Of a DNA stretch of 7,611 nt, positions 1-5,584 are shown piece after piece. Made by a program: the position numbers and the translations under genes. The stretch lies in contig PWGF01000082.1 of assembly GCA_003554375.1 (NCBI GenBank), positions 1 through 7,611 of the forward strand. Reading direction: 5' to 3'. The notes under the pieces were generated by a model that did not search any database, was not told the DNA's origin, and saw only the letters and a list, made by a program, of their open reading frames with translations. Every line of letters begins with the position of its first letter. Position 1 is the first letter of the stretch. Origin of the DNA: Spirochaetaceae bacterium (GTDB taxonomy: Bacteria; Spirochaetota; Spirochaetia; DSM-27196; SKKC01).

Positions 1-237
1 CAGACCCGCACGGGCCGAGCCGGCACCGGCGCCGCAGGCTCGGGCGGCACGGCCGCCGAGCGTGGCGGAGAAGGGGGCAAGGGTTCGCATGGGGCCGGGG
101 CCGCCGGCCGAGAGGGCGCGCAGGGCCGCCGGCATCCTCAGTCGACCGGAATCAAGCTCGCCGACGACGGGGGCCCCGCCGCGGTTGAGGGCAAGTCGGC
201 CGCCGACGCCGAGGATGACGAGTTCGAAGAGTTCTGA
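1..237 (+). CDS. 3' end of a probable methyl-accepting chemotaxis protein (partial)
   Basis: Frame 1 is open from the window edge to TGA at 235-237 and gives 78 residues. The first half is a low-complexity Gly/Ala/Arg-rich stretch. It is followed by GIKLADDGGPAAVEGK and an acidic end, AEDDEFEEF. Many chemoreceptors carry a flexible, low-complexity C-terminal linker that ends in a pentapeptide of the form x-[HFYW]-x-x-[HFYW], which tethers the CheR methyltransferase and CheB methylesterase. EFEEF fits this pattern, and the linker composition fits as well. No conserved signalling hairpin is visible because the body of the gene lies before the window, so the family call rests on the tail alone. 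An overlapping frame (62-346) is also open, but it looks like a by-product of the GC-rich repeats. The real frame is supported by its acidic, well-formed C-terminus. A different protein with a disordered acidic tail cannot be excluded. Confidence 0.5.
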   Translation, partial: QTRTGRAGTGAAGSGGTAAERGGEGGKGSHGAGAAGREGAQGRRHPQSTGIKLADDGGPAAVEGKSAADAEDDEFEEF

Positions 238-274
238 GGGAGCGCTCAGCCCCGGAAAGCTGCGCGTTGAGTTG

Positions 275-318
275 CCGCCCGCGCCGTCGGTCGTGAGAAA
301 CCGGCGCGCGGGCGGTTT
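275..318 (+). terminator. Possible rho-independent terminator after the upstream gene
   Basis: A 9-bp perfect GC stem forms between CCGCCCGCG (275-283) and CGCGGGCGG (307-315). It can be extended inward by CCG (284-286) pairing with CGG (302-304) across a 2-nt bulge, and it is followed by TTTAA. It lies 38 nt after the stop codon at 235-237. The T-tract is short (three T), so termination would be weak or Rho-assisted. No competing gene overlaps it. Confidence 0.42.
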
Positions 319-371
319 AAGGCCCACCGTAAGCAGCAACCAGTAGCCGCACATGTACTCTCTCGTATCTA

Positions 372-403
372 CCTTCTACGGGAGCCGCCTTCTACGGGAG
401 CCG
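372..403. repeat. Perfect 16-bp tandem duplication
   Basis: The 16-mer CCTTCTACGGGAGCCG occurs at 372-387 and again, base for base, at 388-403. The two copies abut without a spacer. An 8-bp echo, CGAAAGCC, follows at 404-411 and 413-420. The block lies in the non-coding gap upstream of the histidine kinase. It may be a replication-slippage duplication or a doubled binding site; the sequence alone does not decide. Confidence 0.8.
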
Positions 404-417
404 CGAAAGCCACGAAA

Positions 418-435
418 GCCGCCCGCAAGGGCGGC
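418..435 (+). other. GNRA-loop hairpin upstream of the histidine kinase
   Basis: GCCGCCC (418-424) pairs perfectly with GGGCGGC (429-435) around a GCAA tetraloop, a stable GNRA-type loop if transcribed. No T-tract follows, so a simple intrinsic terminator is unlikely. It could be a leader structure or RNA stabiliser. The rest of the 238-563 gap shows no convincing sigma-70 promoter and no RNA gene. The only other symmetry seen is a short palindrome CTGCCAGGCAG at 493-503. Confidence 0.4.
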
Positions 436-563
436 CCTCTCGGGCGGGATGCGAGACTTCCACACTTACCCCCGGGCTCCCGGGCACTGCGCCTGCCAGG
501 CAGTCTTGAGCACTTAACAAATCGAGCGCGCGGAGAGTACCCTTTGCCCGAAGGGCTTGGCGT

Positions 564-1850
564 GTGAACCGTGACTCGAAAGGAAAAGACCGACGCACGG
601 ACCTACGGAGACGCGGCGGGGAGGAAGCTATCGGGCCGCGGGCTGCCGGCCTAGCGCGGTACGCACGACTCTGTGCCTTCGCTCTGTGTGTGGCCGCAGG
701 TGCCGTACTGTATCCCGACGGCCAGGAGTCGGGAGTTCTCCCGCCCTCCTTCCAGCTGGAGTTGGTGGTACTGCTCGGAGTGGCGGCAGTCTTCCTCCTT
801 GCCTCCGTGCTTACCTCATGGCGCCTTGTCTACGTTTCTCTGGCTGCGCTCGGGATAAGTACCCTTGTGTTCCGGGTTGCGCTTGGTCCCGGGACGCTTG
901 CCCTGTTCCTGTCGATGATCGCCTCGATCTTCGCGGCCATGTCGATTCCCACGAGGGTCGGGCGGCGTCCGGTCGTCGTCGGCGTGGTGCTGGCAGCGGC
1001 CTTTCTTCCCTCTCCGACCTACGTTTTCGGTCAACCGGCGCCTGAGGCTCACGCAGGGCTGATGTTCGCTATCCTCGTCGTGGGTGCTTGCCTAGGCGTA
1101 ACCGCCGAGCTTCTGATTCAATCCCTTGAATGGGTGGCGCGGGAGAAGAAGCGCAACGACCAGCTCGAGGAGAATATCGACAATCTGGCGCGAGTAAATG
1201 TAGGTTTCCAAGCCTATTCCCAACAGGTCGGCGTACGGTCCAAGCAGCAGGAACGGAACCGCGTTAGCCGTGAAGTCCACGATAGCGTCGGGTATGCGTT
1301 GACCAACATTGCCGTCATGCTCGATGCTGCCGTCGGCTTGCTTACCCAAGACCCGGACAGAGTCCGGGAGCTGTTGAACTACGGGCGTGAGCAAGTGGAC
1401 ACTGCGCATGCTGAGGTGCGGAAGGCTTTGCATCTCCTCCGCTCGCTGGATCGGTCCGGAGGATACGGAGTAAAGAGCGTGAAGAATGTGGTGGATCAGT
1501 TCCAGGAAGCTACCGGCGTTGATGTGGACCTTCAACTGGTGAATGTCCGAACCAGCTATGGAGGACATGTAGATACGACACTGTGTCGCTTCGTTCAGGA
1601 AGGGCTGGCCAATGCATTTCGCCATGGCCGCGCCACGCACGTGGAGGTCCGCCTGGCCGAGTCGGAGGAGTTTCTCAAGCTCAATCTTCTGGATAACGGA
1701 ACCGGTGCGGAGGTAATCGAAGAAGGAATTGGGTTCGTAGGAATGCGAGAGCGCCTGTCACAGGTGAGCGGGCAACTGCGGTGGCAGTCGCTTCCCAATG
1801 GGTTTGAACTCACGTGCGAGATACCGCTGTCGGCTACCGCGGGAGACTAG
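564..1850 (+). CDS. Membrane sensor histidine kinase, NarX/DesK (HPK7) type
   Basis: This is a 428-residue inner-membrane sensor kinase that should autophosphorylate on histidine and pass the phosphate to the response regulator encoded 2 nt downstream. After a basic N-terminus (residues 1-32), about six hydrophobic segments lie at roughly 33-50, 65-84, 87-107, 109-127, 135-152 and 164-188. A coiled-coil-like linker follows (about 190-230). The HisKA_3 dimerisation box ERNRVSREVHDSVG puts the phospho-acceptor at His239 in the HD-x-x-G form. The HATPase_c domain shows the N-box around FVQEGLANAFRHG (Asn350), the DNGTG box (Asp377) and GIGFVGMRERL (388-398). No periplasmic sensor or PAS domain is visible, so the membrane bundle is probably the sensor. 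The start is GTG at 564. It is the only plausible one, because an in-frame stop lies at 507-509 and no other start codon lies between. The ribosome site is weak, so the exact N-terminus is less certain. The signal sensed is unknown. Confidence 0.9.
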   Translation: MNRDSKGKDRRTDLRRRGGEEAIGPRAAGLARYARLCAFALCVAAGAVLYPDGQESGVLPPSFQLELVVLLGVAAVFLLASVLTSWRLVYVSLAALGISTLVFRVALGPGTLALFLSMIASIFAAMSIPTRVGRRPVVVGVVLAAAFLPSPTYVFGQPAPEAHAGLMFAILVVGACLGVTAELLIQSLEWVAREKKRNDQLEENIDNLARVNVGFQAYSQQVGVRSKQQERNRVSREVHDSVGYALTNIAVMLDAAVGLLTQDPDRVRELLNYGREQVDTAHAEVRKALHLLRSLDRSGGYGVKSVKNVVDQFQEATGVDVDLQLVNVRTSYGGHVDTTLCRFVQEGLANAFRHGRATHVEVRLAESEEFLKLNLLDNGTGAEVIEEGIGFVGMRERLSQVSGQLRWQSLPNGFELTCEIPLSATAGD

Positions 1851-1852
1851 GT

Positions 1853-2518
1853 ATGGGAGTCAAGATTCTGCTCGTGGATGACGAGGTAATGTTCGCGGAG
1901 AACCTCAAGGTCGTACTTGAAACGTATGCCCCCGACTTTGAAGTGGTGGACATTGCGTACGATGGAAAGCAAGCGATTCGGAAGGCCCGCGAAATGCAAC
2001 CTTCGGTAATTCTCATGGACGTGCGGATGCCGACGCTCGACGGTGTGGGCGCAACCAAGCTGATTCTCCAGGAGCTTCCCTATATTCGGATAATCATGCT
2101 TACCATCTTTGACGACGACGAGTACGTGCACCAAGCGATCGAGCACGGTGCGAGCGGGTATCTCCTGAAGAACATGCGCCCGCGGGCGCTCGTATCGAGC
2201 ATCCAGTCGGTCCTCGAAGGCGCAGTGCTTATTTCTCCTGTCGTTGCACAGAAGCTGGCGTCGAAGCACTTCAAGTCCGAAGAGGAGAGCGCTCACGAGG
2301 CTCCACCGTGGCTCGCGGATACCGGCCCTCGTGAACGCCAGGTGCTGTCGTTGCTGGTACAAGAGTTGAGTAATCAGGAAATAGCCGAGCGGCTCGGTAT
2401 CTCCGAAACGACGGTGCGAAACTACATGACCACCCTCTACGACAAGCTCGGCGCGGAGAACCGTTTCCATGCCATGCGGATTGCCGGGCCGTATCGCAGG
2501 TTCCTGGAGGGGAGCTGA
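1853..2518 (+). CDS. NarL/FixJ-family response regulator with LuxR-type HTH
   Basis: This 221-residue DNA-binding response regulator is the expected partner of the preceding kinase. The receiver domain (about 3-120) has the acidic pair Asp9/Asp10, phospho-acceptor Asp56 in ILMDVRMP, Thr84 in IMLTIFDDD and Lys106 in GYLLKNMRP, so all catalytic positions are intact. A short acidic linker (about 140-155) leads to the C-terminal LuxR/GerE helix-turn-helix (about 157-215), with GPRERQVLSLL, ELSNQEIAERLGISETTVRNY and YDKLG. The ATG at 1853 is chosen because it begins directly at the receiver core (MGVKILLVDD) and has GGGAGA at 1841-1846 about 6 nt upstream. A longer reading from 1814 would overlap the kinase and add only unconserved residues. 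The 2-nt gap to the kinase stop indicates co-transcription and probably coupled translation. Likely targets are the promoters of this cluster, which is inference. Confidence 0.93.
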   Translation: MGVKILLVDDEVMFAENLKVVLETYAPDFEVVDIAYDGKQAIRKAREMQPSVILMDVRMPTLDGVGATKLILQELPYIRIIMLTIFDDDEYVHQAIEHGASGYLLKNMRPRALVSSIQSVLEGAVLISPVVAQKLASKHFKSEEESAHEAPPWLADTGPRERQVLSLLVQELSNQEIAERLGISETTVRNYMTTLYDKLGAENRFHAMRIAGPYRRFLEGS

Positions 2519-2570
2519 CCGTTTCTGAGCGCTGGATGTGGCAGGACCGTAAGATGCGTCCAATACCGAG

Positions 2571-2578
2571 GGAAGGGG
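2571..2578 (+). promoter_or_regulatory. Ribosome binding site that decides the beta-helix gene start
   Basis: GGAAGGGG at 2571-2578 sits 5 nt before the ATG at 2584 and is the best Shine-Dalgarno in the region. The earlier in-frame ATG at 2536 has no comparable purine run, so 2584 is preferred. Confidence 0.7.
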
Positions 2579-2583
2579 AACCG

Positions 2584-3714
2584 ATGGAAGGCAAAGACAC
2601 AGATATGTACCGGATTCTTGTCGGCACCGAGGGAGCCGATATCAACGGCTCGGGCGGCACGGTGATCCAGGCCGCGCTTGATCGAGTGGGCGCGATGGGG
2701 GGAGGCGAGGTCGTGCTCTTGCCGGGGAGCTACACTCTCTACGACAGTCTGCGCCTATCCTCCGGAACGGTCTTGCGTGGATCGGGAGCGGAGACTGTTC
2801 TGTGCAAGTCGGATGGTTGGGAAGCTCCGCTGTGGGAAGATGGCGACTGGGGCGATTGGTGGGTTTGCTGTGATCCCGCTCCGCCGGCGACCGTCGGTGA
2901 GGGGGTATGCGTCGGGTCTGATGCAGCCGTCGGGTTCCTCTCCACCGTTGGAACTGTTCTGGAGACTCGGGAGGATCGCTTCCGGATATCGCGCCGTTTC
3001 AACATGGATACCATGGTCGAAGACAATGCTCGCGTCGCCAACGTGTTCCCCATGGTCGCCGTCGAATCGGCTTCTGACGTCACGATCCGTGACTTAGTCA
3101 TCGATGGGAATAGGCGGCACAACTCAGTGATAAACGGCTGCCGCGGGGGCGGTGTGTGGGGACTGTTCGCTGAGCGCGTGGTTGTACGGAATGTAACGGT
3201 TCGCAACTTCAACGGTGACGCTATCAGTTTCCAGCAGGGGCACGACTGGGTGGTGGAGGAGTGCCTGACAGAGAACAACACGGGCACGGGATTGCACCCC
3301 GGGTCCGGTTCCCAGCGGCCGATAATCAAGCAGTGCGTGGCGCGGGGGAACGGCGGCCCCGGTCTGTTCGTATGCTGGCGGGTGAAGCACGGGGGCTTCT
3401 CCGGGAACACCCTGGAGGAAAACGGCGGTGCGGGTATTTCGGTCGGGCACAAGGATACGGACAATCTCTTCTGTGACAACACCCTCAGACGGAACGCCGG
3501 GCCGGCAATCCGAATACGCCGTGAGACCTATCCGATGGCACCACACCGATGCACCTTCGAGCGGAACCACATGTTCGGCAACTACAACGGTGGCCCGCAA
3601 GTGGTGGTCGAGGGTCAGGTCCATGACCTTCTGTTTCAAGAGAACGTATACCAAGACGGTGGAGAGGCGTTCCGGATCGCTCAAGAGGTAGGGAGCATCT
3701 CCACTGACCGTTAG
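2584..3714 (+). CDS. Right-handed parallel beta-helix protein, likely carbohydrate-active
   Basis: This protein has 376 residues. The N-terminal part (about 15-75) matches the opening of pectate-lyase-like beta-helices: a GADINGSGGTVIQAALD segment, then GGEVVLLPGSYTL and GTVLRGSGAETVL. After an insert rich in Trp, Asp and Cys (about 78-120), regular beta-helix rungs run from about 160 to 365. Examples are DVTIRDLVIDGN, VVVRNVTVRNFNGDAIS, GTGLHPGSGSQRP, CVARGNGGPGLFVCWRVKHG and GAGISVGHKDTDN. These rungs fit the Beta_helix/Pectate_lyase_3 families, whose members are polysaccharide lyases, glycoside hydrolases (GH28-like) or C5-epimerases. The catalytic residues cannot be assigned by eye. No signal peptide is visible from either possible start (2584 or 2536), so the protein appears cytoplasmic, which is unusual for this fold. 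It begins 65 nt after the response regulator gene, so it may share that transcript. It ends 329 nt before the transporter operon. Function inferred from context: processing an imported oligosaccharide. Confidence 0.85.
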   Translation: MEGKDTDMYRILVGTEGADINGSGGTVIQAALDRVGAMGGGEVVLLPGSYTLYDSLRLSSGTVLRGSGAETVLCKSDGWEAPLWEDGDWGDWWVCCDPAPPATVGEGVCVGSDAAVGFLSTVGTVLETREDRFRISRRFNMDTMVEDNARVANVFPMVAVESASDVTIRDLVIDGNRRHNSVINGCRGGGVWGLFAERVVVRNVTVRNFNGDAISFQQGHDWVVEECLTENNTGTGLHPGSGSQRPIIKQCVARGNGGPGLFVCWRVKHGGFSGNTLEENGGAGISVGHKDTDNLFCDNTLRRNAGPAIRIRRETYPMAPHRCTFERNHMFGNYNGGPQVVVEGQVHDLLFQENVYQDGGEAFRIAQEVGSISTDR

Positions 3715-3829
3715 CGGCCGGTGTCGCTGAAGCCGCGTCTTCGGACCCTCCGATATCTCGCGGCGCGCCGCCTTCGTTAAATCCCTCACACCCCTCTCTA
3801 CGGCTGTGGCGCACACGATACTAGGACTT

Positions 3830-3857
3830 TTGTCACAGCGCGGGTCGCCAGTACTGT
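3830..3857 (+). promoter_or_regulatory. Weak candidate sigma-70 promoter for the transporter operon
   Basis: TTGTCA (3830-3835) matches five of six bases of the -35 consensus. TACTGT (3852-3857), 16 nt further on, matches only three of six of the -10 consensus. It is the best pair I found by eye in the gap, and it overlaps the inverted repeat at 3831-3861, as expected if that repeat is an operator. The poor -10 would suit an activator-dependent promoter. Confidence 0.25.
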
Positions 3858-3861
3858 GACA
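3831..3861. promoter_or_regulatory. Operator-like inverted repeat upstream of the ABC transporter
   Basis: TGTCACAG (3831-3838) and CTGTGACA (3854-3861) are perfect 8-bp inverted arms separated by 15 nt. The half-site centres are 23 bp apart, about two helical turns, so a dimer could contact both on one DNA face. Its place about 180-210 nt upstream of the binding-protein start, in a gene-free gap, suits a regulator site. The neighbouring NarL-type regulator is one candidate and an unlinked sugar repressor another. CRP symmetry (TGTGA-N6-TCACA) does not fit because the half-sites face the other way. Confidence 0.5.
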
Positions 3862-3897
3862 TTTGTTTCTATGAGACGTCGGAGAGTGAGGCCACAC

Positions 3898-3933
3898 TTG
3901 TACAGGATGACTCATCGAATCGTTGTACGAGAT
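3898..3933. repeat. Direct repeat TTGTACnnGAT flanking a small palindrome
   Basis: TTGTACAGGAT (3898-3908) and TTGTACGAGAT (3923-3933) agree at 9 of 11 bases, with a 25-bp offset. An 11-bp palindrome, GATGACTCATC (3906-3916), overlaps the end of the first copy. It may be a second regulator site in the transporter leader. The short length keeps confidence low. Confidence 0.35.
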
Positions 3934-3939
3934 CATCCA

Positions 3940-3972
3940 GCCCTCTCGAGCCAAGGAGCACGTCGAGAGGGC
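3940..3972 (+). other. 10-bp stem-loop in the leader of the binding-protein gene
   Basis: GCCCTCTCGA (3940-3949) pairs perfectly with TCGAGAGGGC (3963-3972) around a 13-nt loop (3950-3962). The loop carries AAGGAG (3953-3958), a Shine-Dalgarno-like core, but no start codon with a following reading frame is properly spaced. The hairpin ends 71 nt before the ATG at 4044. There is no T-tract, so it is not a simple terminator. It could be a regulatory RNA element or an operator with widely separated arms. Confidence 0.55.
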
Positions 3973-3982
3973 GTTGGTGGCC

Positions 3983-4029
3983 CGGCTCGGTCCGGGGTAT
4001 CGTCGAATCCGGGAGCCGAACGGCTTCCG
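3983..4029 (+). promoter_or_regulatory. Two mutually exclusive leader hairpins before the binding-protein ribosome site
   Basis: Stem A pairs CGGCTC (3983-3988) with GAGCCG (4013-4018), and continues with CCGG (3992-3995) against CCGG (4009-4012) after a 3-nt bulge. Stem B uses 4010-4017 against 4022-4029 (eight pairs including one G-U, loop GAAC). The two share 4010-4017, so they cannot form together. The Shine-Dalgarno AAGGAGGAG at 4032-4040 lies just outside both. This resembles an attenuator-like leader but could also be chance pairing in GC-rich DNA. Confidence 0.3.
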
Positions 4030-4043
4030 AAAAGGAGGAGAGT

Positions 4044-5423
4044 ATGAGACGACTAGTTAGTCTGGTCGCGGTGTTTGTTCTTCTCGCCGGCTTCGCGTGG
4101 GCCGCGGGAGAACAGGAGGAGCTCGAGGTCGTCGAGGAGCACCAACCGGATCTTCCCGAAGAGGCTCTTTGGGATGAGGGAGTCCTCGGTCCACAACCTG
4201 AGTTTCCGGAGTTGGCCGGCGAAGAGGTGACCTTGACGGTCTCTACGTTCGCCGATGAGTTCGCGCAGTACATGGGCATCTGGGCTGAGAACTTCGAGGA
4301 GCTCTTTGGCTACATCGACCTGGACATTGAGATTCAGATCGTTCCCTACGATGAGCTCCATGACTCTCTGGCCAGTCAGCTCGTCGCCGGGACCGGAGCT
4401 CCCGACATGATAACGGTTGAGTCCGGGCAGGCTCCCCGGTTCTTCGTCCCTCCGTATGAGGACGAGTTCCGCGAGCTGAGTATGCCGGGCCAGGTCTCCG
4501 AGATCCTGGTACGACAGGAGCCGTATCGCGACAGTCAGGGCCGCCAGCTGGGGTTCGAGGTAGCGGACGCGCACCCCGGGTTCATGTACTACCGGCAGGA
4601 TATCTTCGAGGAGGCCGGTGTCGACGTAGACGACATCGAGACGTGGGACGACTACATGGATGCCGGCGAGCAGATCGTCGATGAGACCGGTTATCTCCTG
4701 ACCAATATCCCGGTGGAGGCTCAGGTCGACTTCTGGGCTATCGGATCGCTGCTTGTCCAGAATGGGAATCCCATTTACGTGAACGGTGAGTTCGTGATGA
4801 ACGACGACAACTCCGTTGAGGTTCTCGAGACAATTGTGGAGGCTCGCGAGCGCGGGATTCTCGCTGACGAGTTCGTCGACGACTCCACGTTGCACCAGCG
4901 CTATCTCGGGGAGATCGAAGACGATCAAGTAGCCTCGATGATCGTCCCCAACTGGTACTTCAACGGCCGCATCAAGCCGCACGTGGAAGAGCCGAACTGG
5001 CGCATCGCTCCGGCTCCCAAGTTCGAAGCTACCGACAACGATAGCTTCACCTGGGGTGGAACGAGCATTAACGTCGTCGAGTCCCAGACGGACTATCCTG
5101 AGCTCGCCGAGGCGTTCATCCTCTATTCGCTGACCACCCACAACCAGATCGAGAAGTTCCTAGAAACTGGGTATCCCCCGGTCACCGTACCGGCGCTCGA
5201 GACTGACGACTTCCGGGAGTATACCAATCCGGAGGTATTCGGCGATCAACCGGTCGGGGAGATCTATTCCACGGCGATCGCCGAGGATATGCCCGGATTC
5301 TCCCTGGGCGAGACGTGGCCGGAGCTGACCGAGGAGATCGAGGCTTCGTTCTTCCAGGTGGTCGAGGACGGGCCCCAGGAGTGGTTGGATTACTTGGAGA
5401 GCTACGAAGCCGATCTTCGGTAG
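4044..5423 (+). CDS. Extracellular sugar-binding protein of a CUT1 ABC importer
   Basis: This 459-residue family 1 (MalE/UgpB-like, SBP_bac_1) solute-binding protein captures a carbohydrate outside the inner membrane and delivers it to the two permeases encoded downstream. A signal peptide, MRRLVSLVAVFVLLAGFAWA, has a likely signal peptidase I site after residue 20. There is no lipobox cysteine and no cysteine anywhere in the protein, so the mature form should be soluble. Family-like segments include VTLTVSTFADEF (about 62-73), QLVAGTGAPDMITVESGQ (about 112-129), IETWDDYMDAGEQI, NWRIAPAPKF and the C-terminal-lobe stretch WGGTSINVVESQTDYPELAEAF. By hand count it has 99 Asp+Glu against 18 Lys+Arg, which is extremely acidic and hints at a saline habitat. 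The start is fixed by a strong AAGGAGG site at 4032-4038. A long leader with repeats precedes it and a large hairpin follows it. The ligand cannot be told from the sequence. Confidence 0.93.
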   Translation: MRRLVSLVAVFVLLAGFAWAAGEQEELEVVEEHQPDLPEEALWDEGVLGPQPEFPELAGEEVTLTVSTFADEFAQYMGIWAENFEELFGYIDLDIEIQIVPYDELHDSLASQLVAGTGAPDMITVESGQAPRFFVPPYEDEFRELSMPGQVSEILVRQEPYRDSQGRQLGFEVADAHPGFMYYRQDIFEEAGVDVDDIETWDDYMDAGEQIVDETGYLLTNIPVEAQVDFWAIGSLLVQNGNPIYVNGEFVMNDDNSVEVLETIVEARERGILADEFVDDSTLHQRYLGEIEDDQVASMIVPNWYFNGRIKPHVEEPNWRIAPAPKFEATDNDSFTWGGTSINVVESQTDYPELAEAFILYSLTTHNQIEKFLETGYPPVTVPALETDDFREYTNPEVFGDQPVGEIYSTAIAEDMPGFSLGETWPELTEEIEASFFQVVEDGPQEWLDYLESYEADLR

Positions 5424-5455
5424 CTCCCTAAGCTCTGATCCTGAGCGCTCCTGAG

Positions 5456-5497
5456 TGCTGTTGGCGCCGTCCGCTTCGGCGGGGGGCGCCGGCAGCG
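5456..5497 (+). other. Large C(UUCG)G hairpin between binding-protein and permease genes
   Basis: The stem pairs 5457-5468 with 5485-5496 (twelve pairs, two of them G-U). One G-G mismatch follows (5469/5484). Then 5470-5474 pairs with 5479-5483, closed by the unusually stable C(UUCG)G tetraloop at 5474-5479. It starts about 33 nt after the binding-protein stop. No T-tract follows, so it is not a complete intrinsic terminator. A structure here is known in other sugar transporter operons, where it protects the upstream mRNA from 3' decay and keeps binding protein above permease. Confidence 0.75.
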
Positions 5498-5563
5498 TCG
5501 CTTCCGGCTATAGGCTATGAGCACGGAGCGTCGTCCGGTCTTGAGGAGACCGCGTGTGAGATT

Positions 5564-5576
5564 CCTTCAAAGAAGG
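5564..5576 (+). promoter_or_regulatory. Hairpin occluding the Shine-Dalgarno of the first permease
   Basis: CCTTC (5564-5568) pairs perfectly with GAAGG (5572-5576) around an AAA loop. GAAGG is the only good Shine-Dalgarno for the ATG at 5585, with an 8-nt spacer. The ribosome site therefore appears buried in a local stem. A second small hairpin, CGGTCT (5536-5541) with AGACCG (5547-5552), lies just upstream. Both would reduce permease translation relative to the binding protein. Confidence 0.5.
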
Positions 5577-5584
5577 TAACTATC

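Noticed and set aside
62..346. Open frame of 94 codons near the left edge on the + strand
   Set aside because: It overlaps the better-supported frame ending at 237, is made of Pro/Arg/Ser low-complexity sequence, and runs through the terminator-like stem.
1847..2563. Minus-strand open frame opposite the response regulator
   Set aside because: It is a shadow of a fully conserved NarL-type gene, with no motif of its own.
3727..3744. Small hairpin after the beta-helix stop codon as a terminator
   Set aside because: It has only six pairs, including a G-U, and no following T-run.
3760..3771. 12-bp perfect palindrome GCGGCGCGCCGC after the beta-helix gene
   Set aside because: It is likely by chance in GC-rich DNA and has no loop for a good hairpin and no T-tract, so it is not called a terminator or operator.
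3831..3861. Reading the inverted repeat as a CRP/FNR site
   Set aside because: CRP sites read TGTGA-N6-TCACA. Here the half-sites point the other way and the spacer is too long.
4053..5141. Minus-strand open frame (362 codons) opposite the binding protein
   Set aside because: It mirrors the GC-rich third-position bias of the acidic binding-protein gene. It has no recognisable domain, and the + strand product is convincing.
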